From NCBI GenBank assembly GCA_001414345.1, contig LLCB01000025.1, positions 186,001-250,000 of the forward strand: DNA of 64,000 nucleotides. Reading direction: 5' to 3'. Below, piece after piece: positions 35,278 through 46,126 of the stretch. The first letter of the stretch is position 1, and each line of letters begins with the position of its first letter. The notes below the pieces were generated by a model. It had not been told where the DNA came from. It made no database searches and saw nothing but the letters and a program-made list of their open reading frames with translations. This DNA is from Hymenoscyphus infarciens (lineage: Eukaryota > Ascomycota > Leotiomycetes > Helotiales > Helotiaceae). A program made the translations under genes and the position numbers.

Positions 35278-37078
35278 ATGGCGGTACAAGGCATGAGCAA
35301 GCCACGTGATCATCCGATTGAAAGCTCTGTAGAACACGAAGATGCCAATGTTCTAGCATCTGTTTAAGCTGTAAGGCTTAGGAGCGGGTTTGAGTTTCTA
35401 GAGATTTTGAAATTTGAAGAGGACATTATGCAAGAAACGAAGAGTATTAAGTACCTTCTATGCCTGACTTGTAGTGTGTTTGGGTAAGTTATTCCCTCCT
35501 ACTTGAGTGTTTGCTAAGTTTTACTTCTAGACTCCAAATGATGTGGTCAGTGTTAATGTCAAGTGGTACCGTATGTTTTGAGTTATATATTTTTTGGACG
35601 CTTTAGCTAATCTTTCCTCACCAGCCATATTTGAGGTCTCTTGGGTTATCACCATCCGTGACAGCCCTTGTCTGGATGGCGGGACCTCTTGCTGGAATTA
35701 TCGTCCAACCGCTTGTTGGCGTTTATAGCGATCGCTGTCGGAGTTCTTTTGGAAGACGACGACCCTACATGGTCGTCGGGGCAGTATCTTCAATACTCTC
35801 TCTGCTCTCGTTGGCCTGGACGGAGGATATCCTGGATTGTATGGCCGCTATTTTCAACATGAGGTCTTCAGAGTCTGCTGTGGAAACCGCTGTCATTACA
35901 ACTGCAGTAATCTGGGTCTATATTCTGAACGTTTCATTACAACCTTTACAAGCTGGCATCCGAGCCTTCATTGTAGACAACTGCGCGGAACACCAACAAA
36001 CGGAAGCCAACGCTTGGGCTGGTAAACTTACCGGTCTCGGAAATGTATTCGGATACTTGGCTGGAATGGTGACTGGGTTTCAAGGGCAATGCATTATTGT
36101 ATGTTTATCCTTGATCATAACTCTTGCGATTAGCTGTTTCACGATTCAAGAAAAAGTTCTAACACCAAATGAAGTCGCAAACCGAGGAGATATTACTCTT
36201 TTGGGAACATTTCTTCATATCTTTCGAAGTGTTCGGGGAATGCTAGATGTTACGAAAGGTGTTTGTAAGGCTCAATTCTTTGCATGGATGGGGTGGTTTC
36301 CCTTCCTTTACTATACTACTAGGTACGTCTATTCTAATTTTCTCAAAAAACCGTTGACTGACCACTAAGTAACAGCTACGTTGGAAAGCTATGTAAGCTA
36401 GTTTCGAATCACGAATAATCTTTACTAACTCTCCTAGATTCTCGACCCATTCTTGCAAGAGTGAGCTCCGTTCTACAATCTACAGAATTATTGAACATCA
36501 TTTCAGAGCGTGCGGCGCATGCTGGTGTCTCAGCGTTCTTCTCGTTTGCCTTGGTTTCGTTCGTGGTTACCATCATTGGCCCATTACTGGTGAAAAAGGC
36601 ATCCCACTATTGGAAACAGCCAACAGAAAGTCGATCCTACTCCAAACTCAAGAAGCCGTCACTTACTAGAGCATAGGTAGTCTCTCATGTTTTGTTTTTC
36701 TTGTTTATGTCTAGCACGATTTTCGTACGCACTCGTCTCCTGGCTACAATACTCATCTCATTGACGGGAATCAGCTGGGCAATTACTATATGGATACCCT
36801 TTGCGCTCATTAGTACGGAGATTTCTCAAATCAAAGAGAGTAGGGCACGGATGGGGCTTTCTGAGTTTGAAACATAGTTGGAAAGCCAGGCGGGAGTTAT
36901 CATGGGACTGCATAATGTGGCTATTGCTGCTCCACAGGCACTTTCTGCGTTGGTATGTAGCGGGATTTTCGTGGGTCTGAACGCAATGGGAATAGAAGAT
37001 AGTCTTGGATGGATATTGAGATTTTCTGGGATTCCTGCTTTGATTGTAGCTTACTATGCTAATGCGTTGGATTCATGA
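35278..37078 (+). pseudogene. MFS sugar/glycoside-type transporter pseudogene
   Basis: A chain of plus-strand exons encodes most of a 12-helix transporter of the sucrose/alpha-glucoside (SUT-like) type: LSPSVTALVWMAGPLAGIIVQPLVG, then DRCRSSFGRRRPY (the conserved loop 2-3 motif), GIRAFIVDNC, NAWAGKLTGLGNVFGYLAG, AQFFAWMGWFPFLYYT, GISWAITIWIPFAL and a C-terminal GVIMGLHNVAIAAPQ. Breaks: TAA at 35,364 early in the tail, TAG after SLTRA near 36,675, and TAG after SEFET at 36,875-36,877, all of the C-to-T or G-to-A kind. It could once have exported the cluster product or taken up a sugar conjugate; the present copy is broken. Confidence 0.72.
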
Positions 37079-37729
37079 GGCGGAATCAGACTTGGTATAA
37101 TCAGCAAGGCCATTTACCTTATTGACTCTATACCTTAAGAAATTAAACTTTACTCTGTCTGTTTGTAACATAAAAACTTCGTTCTCGATTCTGTAAACAA
37201 ATAATTGAAATCATTGTTTACATTCTTGGATTACGTGAATATATCTCCTATTTTTATCTCGCTTATTAGCAACCCTTCTTTACTAGTTGGAGTTCTCTCG
37301 TCCTTCGTATTCTTTGTAAAGGCATTAATATGAGAACTGCCGAAATTGCTAGCCGTTCAGGACCTCTGTCAGACTGATCGGAATAACTGGACTTAACGTT
37401 ATTTAAATCCCTGTAGCATAGCATAATATATCAAAACAAGTTCCTCTAAATCCGTATATGCTACCAGCCATATGTATGTAACTCTGACTGCATAGTCAGA
37501 AATCTGGCTCACAAAATCTGGTTCACATTATTTGTCCGTGTAAACGAGAAGTGCCAAGATACTTCATAGAAAGCTTATAATCGACCTCTCGCTTACTTAT
37601 GCGGCCTAGCATTTCTGTACCTTATACCTCTTGGTGTGGCCTGTGGATATCCCCGAGGCTATCCCGACGAATGGGACTAGTCTTAGATGAACATTCTCTT
37701 GCGTCAATCACCACAATGTAGTAACTGCG

Positions 37730-38045
37730 CGTAGATGATTAATCGGCATAAATACGCACTTCCTAATCATATAATCGATTCTAGTGTTAAGAAGACACTT
37801 CAGGTGACTTATAAGGCTAGAACTCTGTTAGTACTATCTTCCAGATATGTACTTAGAGCCACTCCACAAACAAACAAGAGTGGGGTGTCGTAGATGATTA
37901 ATCGGCATGAATACGCACTTCCCAATCATATAATCGATTCTAGTGTTAAGAAGACACTTCAGGTGACTTATAAGGCTAGAACTCTGTTGGTACTACCTTC
38001 CAGATATGTACTTGGATCCACAAACAAACAACAAGAGTGGGGTGG
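37730..38045. repeat. Tandem duplication, 159-bp unit
   Basis: Copy 1 is 37,730-37,888 and copy 2 about 37,889-38,045; both start CGTAGATGATTAATCGGCAT. Differences are mostly transitions, with copy 1 carrying T or A where copy 2 has C or G (CATAAAT/CATGAAT, CCTAAT/CCCAAT), plus a small indel near the end. Confidence 0.9.
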
Positions 38046-38635
38046 CGATCTCGTCCCTCGTTTTCTGCCCAGTCGAGCTAAAATGCTTATTGCGTGCGAG
38101 ACTTAACGCTTAGCTCTCTATAGGCTGGAGTGCCGGAGATAACGAAGTGACGTGAAAATTAAAGGCTTATCTAGACACCGCCAGGTAAAAAGGAAGATTA
38201 ACTAGTGCGGGCGTCAGCAGGGCTGCAGCAAATACAAGGCGTACTGTGCCGTGTCACTTTCAGCATGCCAAGCTGCACTTGTAGTTGTTTTCAACCACGG
38301 TAGTAACATGAAAGCTTGTCCTGTTATAGCAATAGACGATGGTGGCATACAGAATCTATACAAATCGGCAGTTATGGCAGGGGTTTGTACCCACAGCTTG
38401 GCATTGCCGTGAGCGCCACGTCAATTTTCCCCTGCAAAGCCAACCCTGCTTAGATTCTTGGGCTCACCTGAATAGTGAAACAACGGGGCATATTTTACTT
38501 GATAGACAAACACCCCTCTCCCTTGCAAAGCTAATTGAAGCTGTAGGTAAGTGTATGTACTTTCCCCCCTGGTATTGTCTGTTAGGTACAAGGGTAGTTT
38601 GGCTGTAAATGTCTGTGCGGTCTATAGACAATTAT

Positions 38636-38712
38636 GGGGGGGGGGGGGGGGGGGGGGGAGGGGGGGGGGGGGGGGGGGGGTAGGGGGGGGGGGGGGGGGG
38701 GGGGGGGAGGGG
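38636..38712. repeat. Poly-G tract with few interruptions
   Basis: 77 bases, all G except single A or TA interruptions at 38,659, 38,681-38,682 and 38,708. It could form G-quadruplexes; such runs are also prone to sequencing and assembly error. Confidence 0.9.
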
Positions 38713-38939
38713 ATCTTTCTTTTTTTTTTGTTTTGCTTTGTTTTTATGAACTTTTAGGTGCTAGTGTACTATAAATGTAGAGTCTATAGATAAGCGAATC
38801 TTTGCTTCTATTTAATCAAGGGAAGACTAAGAGAGCGTCGTATTTTAAAAGTTCTCTGGCCCTTATCATTCCTAGTTGACAACTCTCATCGCCTCCTAAA
38901 CCAAAACATCCCTTCCCTCTTACAATTCAATCCTCTATT

Positions 38940-40320
38940 ATGTCATTACCAACGTTCTCCTCCGTTTCTACCCGCTCTTTCTCCGAAACAGCAGCTGCAC
39001 CTTTCCTCTCCTAAGACGAAAAGGAAGAGCTGCACAATCTCGAAGACCTCCCCTTTTACTAGAAGCGAAAAGGCTGGCTACGAAGAAACTATAAAGCAAT
39101 ACTCTGGTATGGGAACTTTACAATTTTTACATTTGTCCTAATGTTTTTCGGGGTTGGTGATCTCATGTCCTCTAAAAAGGCGGACGATTGTCTTTGCGAA
39201 AGCCCAGTCTATAGTAAGTAGATTGAAAGACATACTAGTTGGGGGGGCGATACGTGATGGAGCACTGATACTCAGATAGATCCTGGGATACCATTTCTTA
39301 AACATGAGATTATAGATTTACACTTTAGCGATATAGATATAAATGCTTTTAAGCCTTTAACCGATGTAGCTGATAAATAATGGTATGATCTTATGGACTG
39401 TAAGTTAGCCTCTCAGACCCTTTGAGCTTTACTCACAATTAAACTAGATACATACGTTTGCTTAACCGACGAGGATCTCGAAAAAATGAACGAGACCTCA
39501 GTTCTATTAGGTGACGGCGGCTGGCTTGGAATGCTAGTCATGTTCTACGAAGGTGGGTATCCTCTGAGTTCTTTTTTCCTCTTTCTGGTTGTTTTAGGAG
39601 GACTGAAACCTGGTTTCCTCCTTAGATAACTCACTTCCTCTTCCTTTCTATCTATCTCTTCTTCGTTTTCCTTAAATAATGTTCTAGAAAGAGTAATACT
39701 AACTCTGAGATGATCTGCAGTCTATTGCGTTGTATGTTCCCCCTCCTACCCCTTAAACTTTTTTCGTGGAACTGATATGGAGATTTCAGAAAATCCTTCG
39801 TTGGGCTATTAACATGGATCGTTACAGCTATATGTTCGGAGAACGTGATCTTGTCGATTTATTTACATACACGGGTATTTAACCCCCCCCCCCCGGGTCC
39901 CAGACCTGTTAGACTAAAATTGAGTCTAATGTTGTAACCCAGAACACTGCCTAGACGTTTTACGCCAATCTATAATGTGTAAAGCTGATCTTACCCCCGT
40001 TCTATTTTACTGGGTTCCTGAAAAAAGAATCCCCTATAGCGAATTTATTACCCTACATTACTGTGCAAAATGGGACTTAGTTATGGACTACCTTAGCGAG
40101 AGGCATGTGCAAGTGAACGAACCTGGAGTGCTGAATCATCCTATTTATAGTAAGTGGGAGTTTTGGTTGAATGATTGTGTGGGTATGGTAGCGTTTTTTT
40201 TTTTGCTGATTACGTCATGTTTTAGGGCCGTCATACCTTGATGAACAACGACTTGATGAGAAGTGGGATACTCCTCAGGTCCTACCTCTAATTCCATATA
40301 CGGGTCTAATGGCTTTGTGA
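38940..40320 (+). pseudogene. UstYa-family (DUF3328) pseudogene (UstYa-6)
   Basis: Exons can be traced from ATG 38,940 to TGA 40,320: a charged tail, a membrane segment (NFTIFTFVLMFFGVG), PGIPFLKHEI, WYDLMDC, DEDLEKMNE and GGWLGMLVMF, then KILRWAINMDRYSYMFGERDL, CLDVLRQSIMCKADLTPVLFYW and LHYCAKWDLVMDY. It is broken by several in-frame stops (for example just before DEKEELHN, before KRKGW and before WYDLMDC). In both HxxHC motifs His codons have become Tyr (the first motif lost both His, the second its first His), as CAC/CAT to TAC/TAT. So stop and His losses share one mutational pattern. It contains introner-like copy III. Confidence 0.78.
39553..39720 (+). repeat. Introner-like intron, copy III
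   Basis: A 168-bp phase-1 intron in UstYa-6: GTGGGTATCCTCTGAGTTCT at the 5' end, then CCTCTTTCTGGTTGTTTTAGG, GAGGACTGAAACCTGG, and at the 3' end GTTCTAGAAAGAGTAATAC with TAACTCTGAGATGATCTGCAG following. It is the longest copy and carries every block seen in the others. A purine-poor CT/TA stretch fills the middle. Confidence 0.85.
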
Positions 40321-41630
40321 TTGTTGAGAAATGAGCGGGGTTATCGCTACCGGTGTTGGAAAGAGACGGATTACACTTGGATTTGAGACGTGGGAGTTTG
40401 GTACTATTGATATCTGCTTATTGTTGCGATTTGTAAAAGAGTTGTAAGTATAACTTGGTATGTCTTTTTATAGTCTAGAGAAGAAAAAAATCTAACTTTC
40501 TTACACCATAAACGCATAGTAGACGAGAATTATTTTTTTGTTAAATATCGTCCTATAATCTCTAATTTTTACTTTAATCTGTCGATTAACTCCTTTGTTA
40601 CAACTCCTTACTTTCTTCCTCTATGGCTATATTAACCCTTCTCTCTAGCCTTTTCTCTATCGAGAAAAACTAATCTAAAAATGTCACCTCTAAACCTATC
40701 TTAGGCAAGAAGATAATGTCTAAGGAAAGCAGATCTGAACGAATCTCTATTACTGGCGTCAATCCTATGGGAAAATACTAAAACACTAAAATATACTATC
40801 TTTATAATAGCAACTCCTTCAACTTGCATCGTTAGCTAGTACAACCGACATGTTAACTACTGACACAGAAATAGTATAAGACCTAGAATAAAACCTTTCT
40901 TTCGGGTGTACTTATAAGGCGCTCGAAAACTCCCCTCGCAGGTTGCTCTTGATGTTCTCATGCTTTTATTGGAAGATGAAAACTCTAGTAGTCCTTATGA
41001 AGTGATACTTGTATAGAGACTATATTCTAGAAGAATCCCGTACGTAAGTACAGATAGTATCAACTAGGGTATAAATGATTTTAAGGCATTGAACCTACTA
41101 TATAAAGACCGATGAAGGCTTCTTTTATTTAATTACTATATAGCCCTAAGTGTACTTACATGGCTTGTTTTCATTTAGATGTTTGTTGAAAGATCGTCTA
41201 CGTCGTAATAAGAGTATATTTAAAAACGTAAAGCCTTTAACCTAGCGGGGTTTCTATACTTAAATACTTCTGAAACAACTCACTTTAAACTAAAAATGCA
41301 GACGAAAGTCGTCATCTTGAAGAAAACATAAGAAAGAAAATCATAATACCATATTTAGTTTCTATAATCACTAGTGGGAAGCGAGTTGGAATTTAGTAGA
41401 ATTAGCTAGCTCTTCTAAAATATTAAATAGCCTTGCTTAAAGAGGAAAACGTCTTACACACATTTGGAAAGTGCTTATGTGGAAATCTAATTCCTCCTAT
41501 CTCCATTTGGTACCCCTCTATTTTGTCATGGCGCGAATTTTGCGGACGCCGACGAAGCTCGAGACCTATATTTAACATCCCTTCTTTGCACTATATAAAT
41601 CCATTTGAAAAGCCTCCTAGTAGTCTGCTC
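40321..41630. other. AT-rich decayed spacer, possible further UstYa remnant
   Basis: Stop-rich and partly RIP-like. A stretch near 41,040-41,095 (a GTAAGTAC donor-like site, then ATAAATGATTTTAAGGCATTGAACC) weakly resembles the corresponding part of UstYa-6, so another decayed copy is possible but not shown. Confidence 0.35.
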
Positions 41631-42460
41631 TTATGTTATCTTGGAGGTTGGAGTTGCACATGTGTATGTCTCGGGTTGATCCGGGTGAATGTGATACTTG
41701 TATGGCGACGCCGATAATGGAAACTTTGGCAATGTTTGATCGTTTTCTTTGAGGCGTTTATAGGTTACGGAGAGGAAGTCAGACAGAAACTCAGCATGAT
41801 CCGAGCAATTTCGAATCAGAGCATCTATGGTGTCCTTGGTGATAGTAAAGCAGATATTAGTATGGAATTGCCTTAACTTAGAACCCGCCTGTGAATGTTG
41901 GTAGACTAATCTTATAGCCTTTCTGCTACTCAGTAGACATACTTGGAGTTCTTGTATCATATCTGCGAGGCGTAGAATCTCATCTATAATAGTATTATGA
42001 AATTCATGGCATAGAATCAGATCGGCTAGTCTAATGTAGGGAATAAGTCGTCGGGCGCGACGCTCTATGATAAGATGCGCTTTCGCCTTGTAGTTAGGGT
42101 CGTCACTTCTGGGAGTTCCTCTGTACTGTTAAAAGATCTAGTCAAAATCTAAGCAACGAATAGTGCAAACGCTGCGGGATCTTCTTTGGTAAGTGTCACG
42201 GTATTCGTCTGCCCGCTAACCCATTCCTTCTTATAGGCGGCAGTAAAGAAATCTGAGAGCGAGTAAATGACGGCTTTGTTGACGTAGAAAGTACGCTGGT
42301 TATTTGTTCCGACGATAATCTTCAGAGGTGGTTCTGATAAACCTTCTCTAATGAAGCGTAAGTAACCGAACACGCTCAAGTCTAGAGGGAAATCACGAAC
42401 CTGGATATCTTGAGTTTCTTCTTTGGTCGTGTTGAAGACATGGCTGTAGCTGTGCTAATA
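41631..42460 (-). pseudogene. BTB/POZ-domain protein pseudogene
   Basis: Minus-strand frames give a BTB domain: PPLKIIVGTNNQRTFYVNKAVIYSLSDFFTAA and a VSGQTNTVTLTKEDPAAFALFVA stretch, which ends at a TAG (42,149-42,151) where family members have the conserved Trp. A one-base frame shift follows; the other frame continues through IERRARRLIPYIRLADLILCHEF and LVYQHSQAGSKLRQFHTNICF to 41,631, which is the usual C-terminal region of fungal BTB proteins. No ATG opens the N-terminal frame; another TAG lies upstream near 42,455, and the original gene may have reached about 42,815. BTB proteins commonly act as adaptors for cullin-3 ligases. Confidence 0.65.
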
Positions 42461-43289
42461 CTTGAGGTCTTCTGCTAAAGAGGACCTAGTTGACAGAGGT
42501 ATCGCAAGTGTGGAAGAGAGGAGTGCGATCTTTGGCGTGTGGGTTGCGAGAACGAGGGTTGATTCTAAATGAGTGGGTTGATGTGTACGCCGAGGACCGA
42601 GTGAATTGAAATACCCGTTGCCGGCTTTAACAACCCGGATGTTGACCAACGTGTGGTGTGGTAGCGGAGACCTGAATACTAGTTAGCCTAGTAGCAAAAT
42701 AAAACGCGTTAGTATTCGCGTACTGTGTAAGTGGTTGCGAGGAAGAAGCGGCCTTGTTGGATTCGAGAGAAGCCATGTCGATGAAGTTTTCGAGATGCTT
42801 GAACTCTAAAGGCAAGAGCTCCGACGAATTGAGGTTGTCGATCTTGAAATAAGTTGAAGTTGAGAAGTCGGGTTCCCGGTTCTAAGGTTGACGTGGGGGG
42901 GGGGGTTACGCGGGGTCTATGCGCGCTGTTACGAGACAGCTCCCTTACGAGGTACCGAATCCCCCTCCCCCTCCTTGATCCTCTCTAACCAGCTGAACCC
43001 ATTTCCTAACAAAACCCGCACACGTATTCTCACGAAAGCCCTCGGTGTAAAACCCTCCCTACTTGACCACCTCTGTGAAGCGAGACTCTACCTTTTCCCT
43101 TCCTCGCTCTCCTATCAACTCTGACAACTTTGATACCGCTTGGTAAATGCCCCTGGACATGCTCGTTAAACGCACCCGTCGAGTTAGCACAGGGGGAGAG
43201 GCTTTTGATACCATCGCTCTGGATTTATGGCCGGGACAACATAGGCACTGGCGGGCAAGAGAGATCACCAAGTTACTCTGTCTTGGTAA
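42461..43289. other. Spacer between BTB and monooxygenase remnants
   Basis: Includes possible upstream coding sequence of the BTB pseudogene (minus strand, to about 42,815) and a 12-G run at 42,894-42,905. Nothing else recognised. Confidence 0.4.
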
Positions 43290-43650
43290 CGAGTGAGTTG
43301 GAATGTATACGTCTTATATAACCCTTGTAAACTCTGGTAGAATCGGAATATTACATTTTCTTCGCGGGAAAGAAAATCAATTACTTGGAGTACTTTTTTA
43401 CGTCCAAATAACGGGAATAGTGTAGTGGCTAATCTATATTGAGGGCAAGGGTTTACGAGTATAAAGTACCTACGAGGGGATAACACAACCGGCGCCTGGA
43501 TACCGCTTGGCATACCAGATGCCTCCGCGATCCGCCTCCTTGTTGAATGATGTCAAGTCCATATTCGTGTATCTCTTTTGGATTTGGTATACCATCATGG
43601 TCCCAGGAAGGCCGCACCCTGCAACAATCATTTTGATGGAGTAGTTCTTT
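43290..43650 (-). pseudogene. Flavin (Baeyer-Villiger-type) monooxygenase fragment
   Basis: From about 43,631 downward the minus strand reads IVAGCGLPG, a dinucleotide-binding GxGxxG-like turn, then QIQKRYTNMDLTSFNKEADRG and GGIWYAKRYPGAGCVIPS before a TAG at 43,470-43,472. GGxWxxNRYPGxxCDxPS is typical of the N-terminal FAD domain of Baeyer-Villiger-like monooxygenases. Beyond the stop only vague similarity continues in shifting frames, so this is the 5' remnant of a larger gene. It may once have been a tailoring enzyme of the region. Confidence 0.6.
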
Positions 43651-44405
43651 GATTTCAGTTAGCACTGTGATTGGATAAACTGATAATTACTCGCCCGGAG
43701 TTCCAAGTCGAACATCGGGTATTTTAAACGTCGAAGTCGACTTCTTTAAGACTCTGTAGCCCTTGCCTCCCCCAATTGGTAGGCTATGGGGAACTTTTTT
43801 TGCCGCCGAGCCTATGATGCGTAGGAATCTATTTATTGCTTGTTGTTTCTACTCATGTGTGTACTAGTATATGAGATATATCTGTATACCATGTGGTTTA
43901 CGCGTATGTTTGAATTTTTGGTTAACAAGCAAAGATACATGTAGCTTTTCAAAGCTATGGTGTATGTATATATATATCTTTGAAAAAAGTGAAGCTATTT
44001 CCACCCCTCTTTTAAGCCTTTCTCTTTCTCCTAGCCCCCTTTCTTGTACCCCCCCTCCTCTACCTCATTATTTCGTACTACGCTCTACTATTGATTATAC
44101 TATCTAAACGGAGGTTGGAAAGGCCTAATCATCATTTTGCTCCTTGGATTCATGATACAAGAACTACCCCGAAAAATCGGAAACTAGAACATGAAAGGAT
44201 TAACTTATGACGTTATTTAAATGGTCTTCAGCTAGCTGAGAGAGAAAAATATGAAATTACTCAAAACTAAAACCTCCCCCTCCTCCGTTGTCTAAGCCCT
44301 GATACGCCATATAAAACTCTAGCAGACCTTTCTATCGTTTATTATTCCTTTCCCGTCCTTGTCTACGAGTAATAACTAAAATCAAGCCCTCAACAGGAGA
44401 ACTAC
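43651..44405. other. Intergenic region
   Basis: No gene seen; it includes pyrimidine-rich tracts near 44,010-44,060. Confidence 0.5.
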
Positions 44406-44889
44406 TTATGTAAGAGCTTTATTGGCACCGGCTGCTTGACAGTATTTATTAATCTATTTCGCGTTAGCCCACTGCTTTATAGAGATTTGTTGAAAAGGGA
44501 AAACTCACCTGGTCACCTCCGAGATGCTATCCCGCAGACTCGCAATGCGGAGGTTCGGAGTCTACGTATGTGTAATCGGAGCATTGATCCTATTGGTTAT
44601 CTCTGGTGTTGCGGTTTTTATATGCTTCATAGGCTGCGCGAGTTGCTGCTTCGTTGTAAATTGCCTAGATGTGGTGTTAGAGTTGTAAATTTCTGGTGGG
44701 AGAAGAGAGAAAGCGAGGTTGGGGATGGATGTAACTTACTGCGTCTCCAGGGTAATCAACGCAAACAGCTTTAATGTGAAGATCTGCAAATACTCTGTTG
44801 GGGTGTCAGTATATTTCTTGGAACGGTGAAGGAAGAGAAAATTACCCAGTAGTCAAAGCCGCGATGACTAAGAGTGTTGGGAATTGCAT
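44406..44889 (-). pseudogene. Small secreted cysteine-containing protein, pseudogene
   Basis: Minus-strand start at 44,889 with a signal peptide (MQFPTLLVIAALTTG, continuing VFA after an intron), then DLHIKAVCVDYPGDA, IYNEAATRAAYEAYKNRNTRDNQ, DQCSDYTYVDSEPPHCESAG, HLGGDQ and, after a short intron, WANAK and INKYCQAAGANKALT before the TAA at 44,406-44,408. Three internal TAG codons break it: after RDNQ, after ESAG and after NAK. I recall similar small secreted, effector-like proteins in plant-associated ascomycetes in which the first two positions are Trp, so TGG to TAG is the simplest explanation. Exon borders are inferred. Confidence 0.6.
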
Positions 44890-46126
44890 TTTGAAGAATG
44901 TGTTGAAGTAACGAGTTAAGTTGTAAAGGAGTATTTTGCTGAGCGAGTGTGTGTATATAATGAGTGCTTATTTGAAAGCAAAAAGCGAGTGTGGTGGTTC
45001 TCAAAGAATGAATGAGTGTGGTTATGATTGAATGATGATACTGAAACTTGGGATGGCAACAAGATATATATTTCTTAGATATCAGATCTCGATGCATCTC
45101 GATATCACCTCATGCCTCAAGAGTATCATAGAAACGCTCTTCCAAATTACAAGCCATGCACACCGGAAATACGGAAATACCTACAGCCCGCCAAATACCC
45201 AGCCAAGCCCAACAGGAACCTCCAGTTCACCAACTTCACCGCGCGGCGTAGAAAGCGCATCATCAAAGCTCCCGTATTACGAAGTACATCTAAAAATGAA
45301 TTCAGTGCCTATAACCACTCCATAAATAAACTCTTGGAAATAAAAAATCGGACTTGAGTATATTCCCGTCTCCATTTTCGAGGCTGAGCCAAGGTATACA
45401 GCCCTAATCCCCCCCACCTAAATAGGGGCACGTTCCATAATAGAAGAGTCTGAAACATCGTGGCCCATAATATTAACTTTTCACGATGAGATGAGGTTCA
45501 CGCGAGTTCGCTTATCTGAATCGTGTGTGTGCGCGATCGTGGGGAGACCTGGTGCTTGGTTTGATCCGAGAGTTTCCTGATGGGGAGTTGGGTAATGAGG
45601 TGTAGTTGAATGTTGGGAAAATGTTGTTTCAGATACATGGGGATTCTCCGGATTCGGACTCCGATTTTCCTTTTGATCCTTTTTTTGCTTAGTTCTGTGA
45701 GTTTCTGGCTCGATAAGATGGTGATATCGGGGGTTTTTCTGAGTTGGACCCTGGTCTGTACTATATGATATGATTATCGAGTGACGACGCAAGATACGAG
45801 ATGAACACTTTCACTTTTTGGGAATGCATCTTGGCTTTGGGGAAACAAACTCATGATGGACAGTGGTCCATGCAACTGACGTGGTATCAATCTGACGATA
45901 AGTTAAAAATAGCTATCTTCACGAAGGTATAAGTCGTGCTCATTACCATCAAAAATATTTCGGCTCATCACCACAATAAACACTTTCGTTTACCACACTC
46001 GCTTCCTCAGTCACTCTTTCTTGTGATTAATACCTTCACGGTATCCACTTTCGCTACATCCCACTCACTTACACAATTACTTGCTACATCTTCTCCATCA
46101 AAAACATCTTAATCACCGCTTCAATC
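44890..46126. other. Intergenic region
   Basis: No gene supported. Short frames at 45,032-45,792 lack similarity. The last ~150 bp are a pyrimidine/CA-rich leader of the gene at 46,127. Confidence 0.5.

Larger units (their letters stand above)
37079..38939. other. Intergenic region with tandem duplication and poly-G tract
   Basis: No gene supported. It contains a 159-bp tandem duplication (37,730-38,045) and a 77-bp near-pure G tract (38,636-38,712), listed separately. Confidence 0.6.

Noticed and set aside
37730..38045. CRISPR-like array
   Set aside because: Only two long adjacent copies without spacers, in a eukaryotic genome.
38551..38757. Poly-Gly frame across the G run
   Set aside because: A product of the G homopolymer, not a plausible protein.
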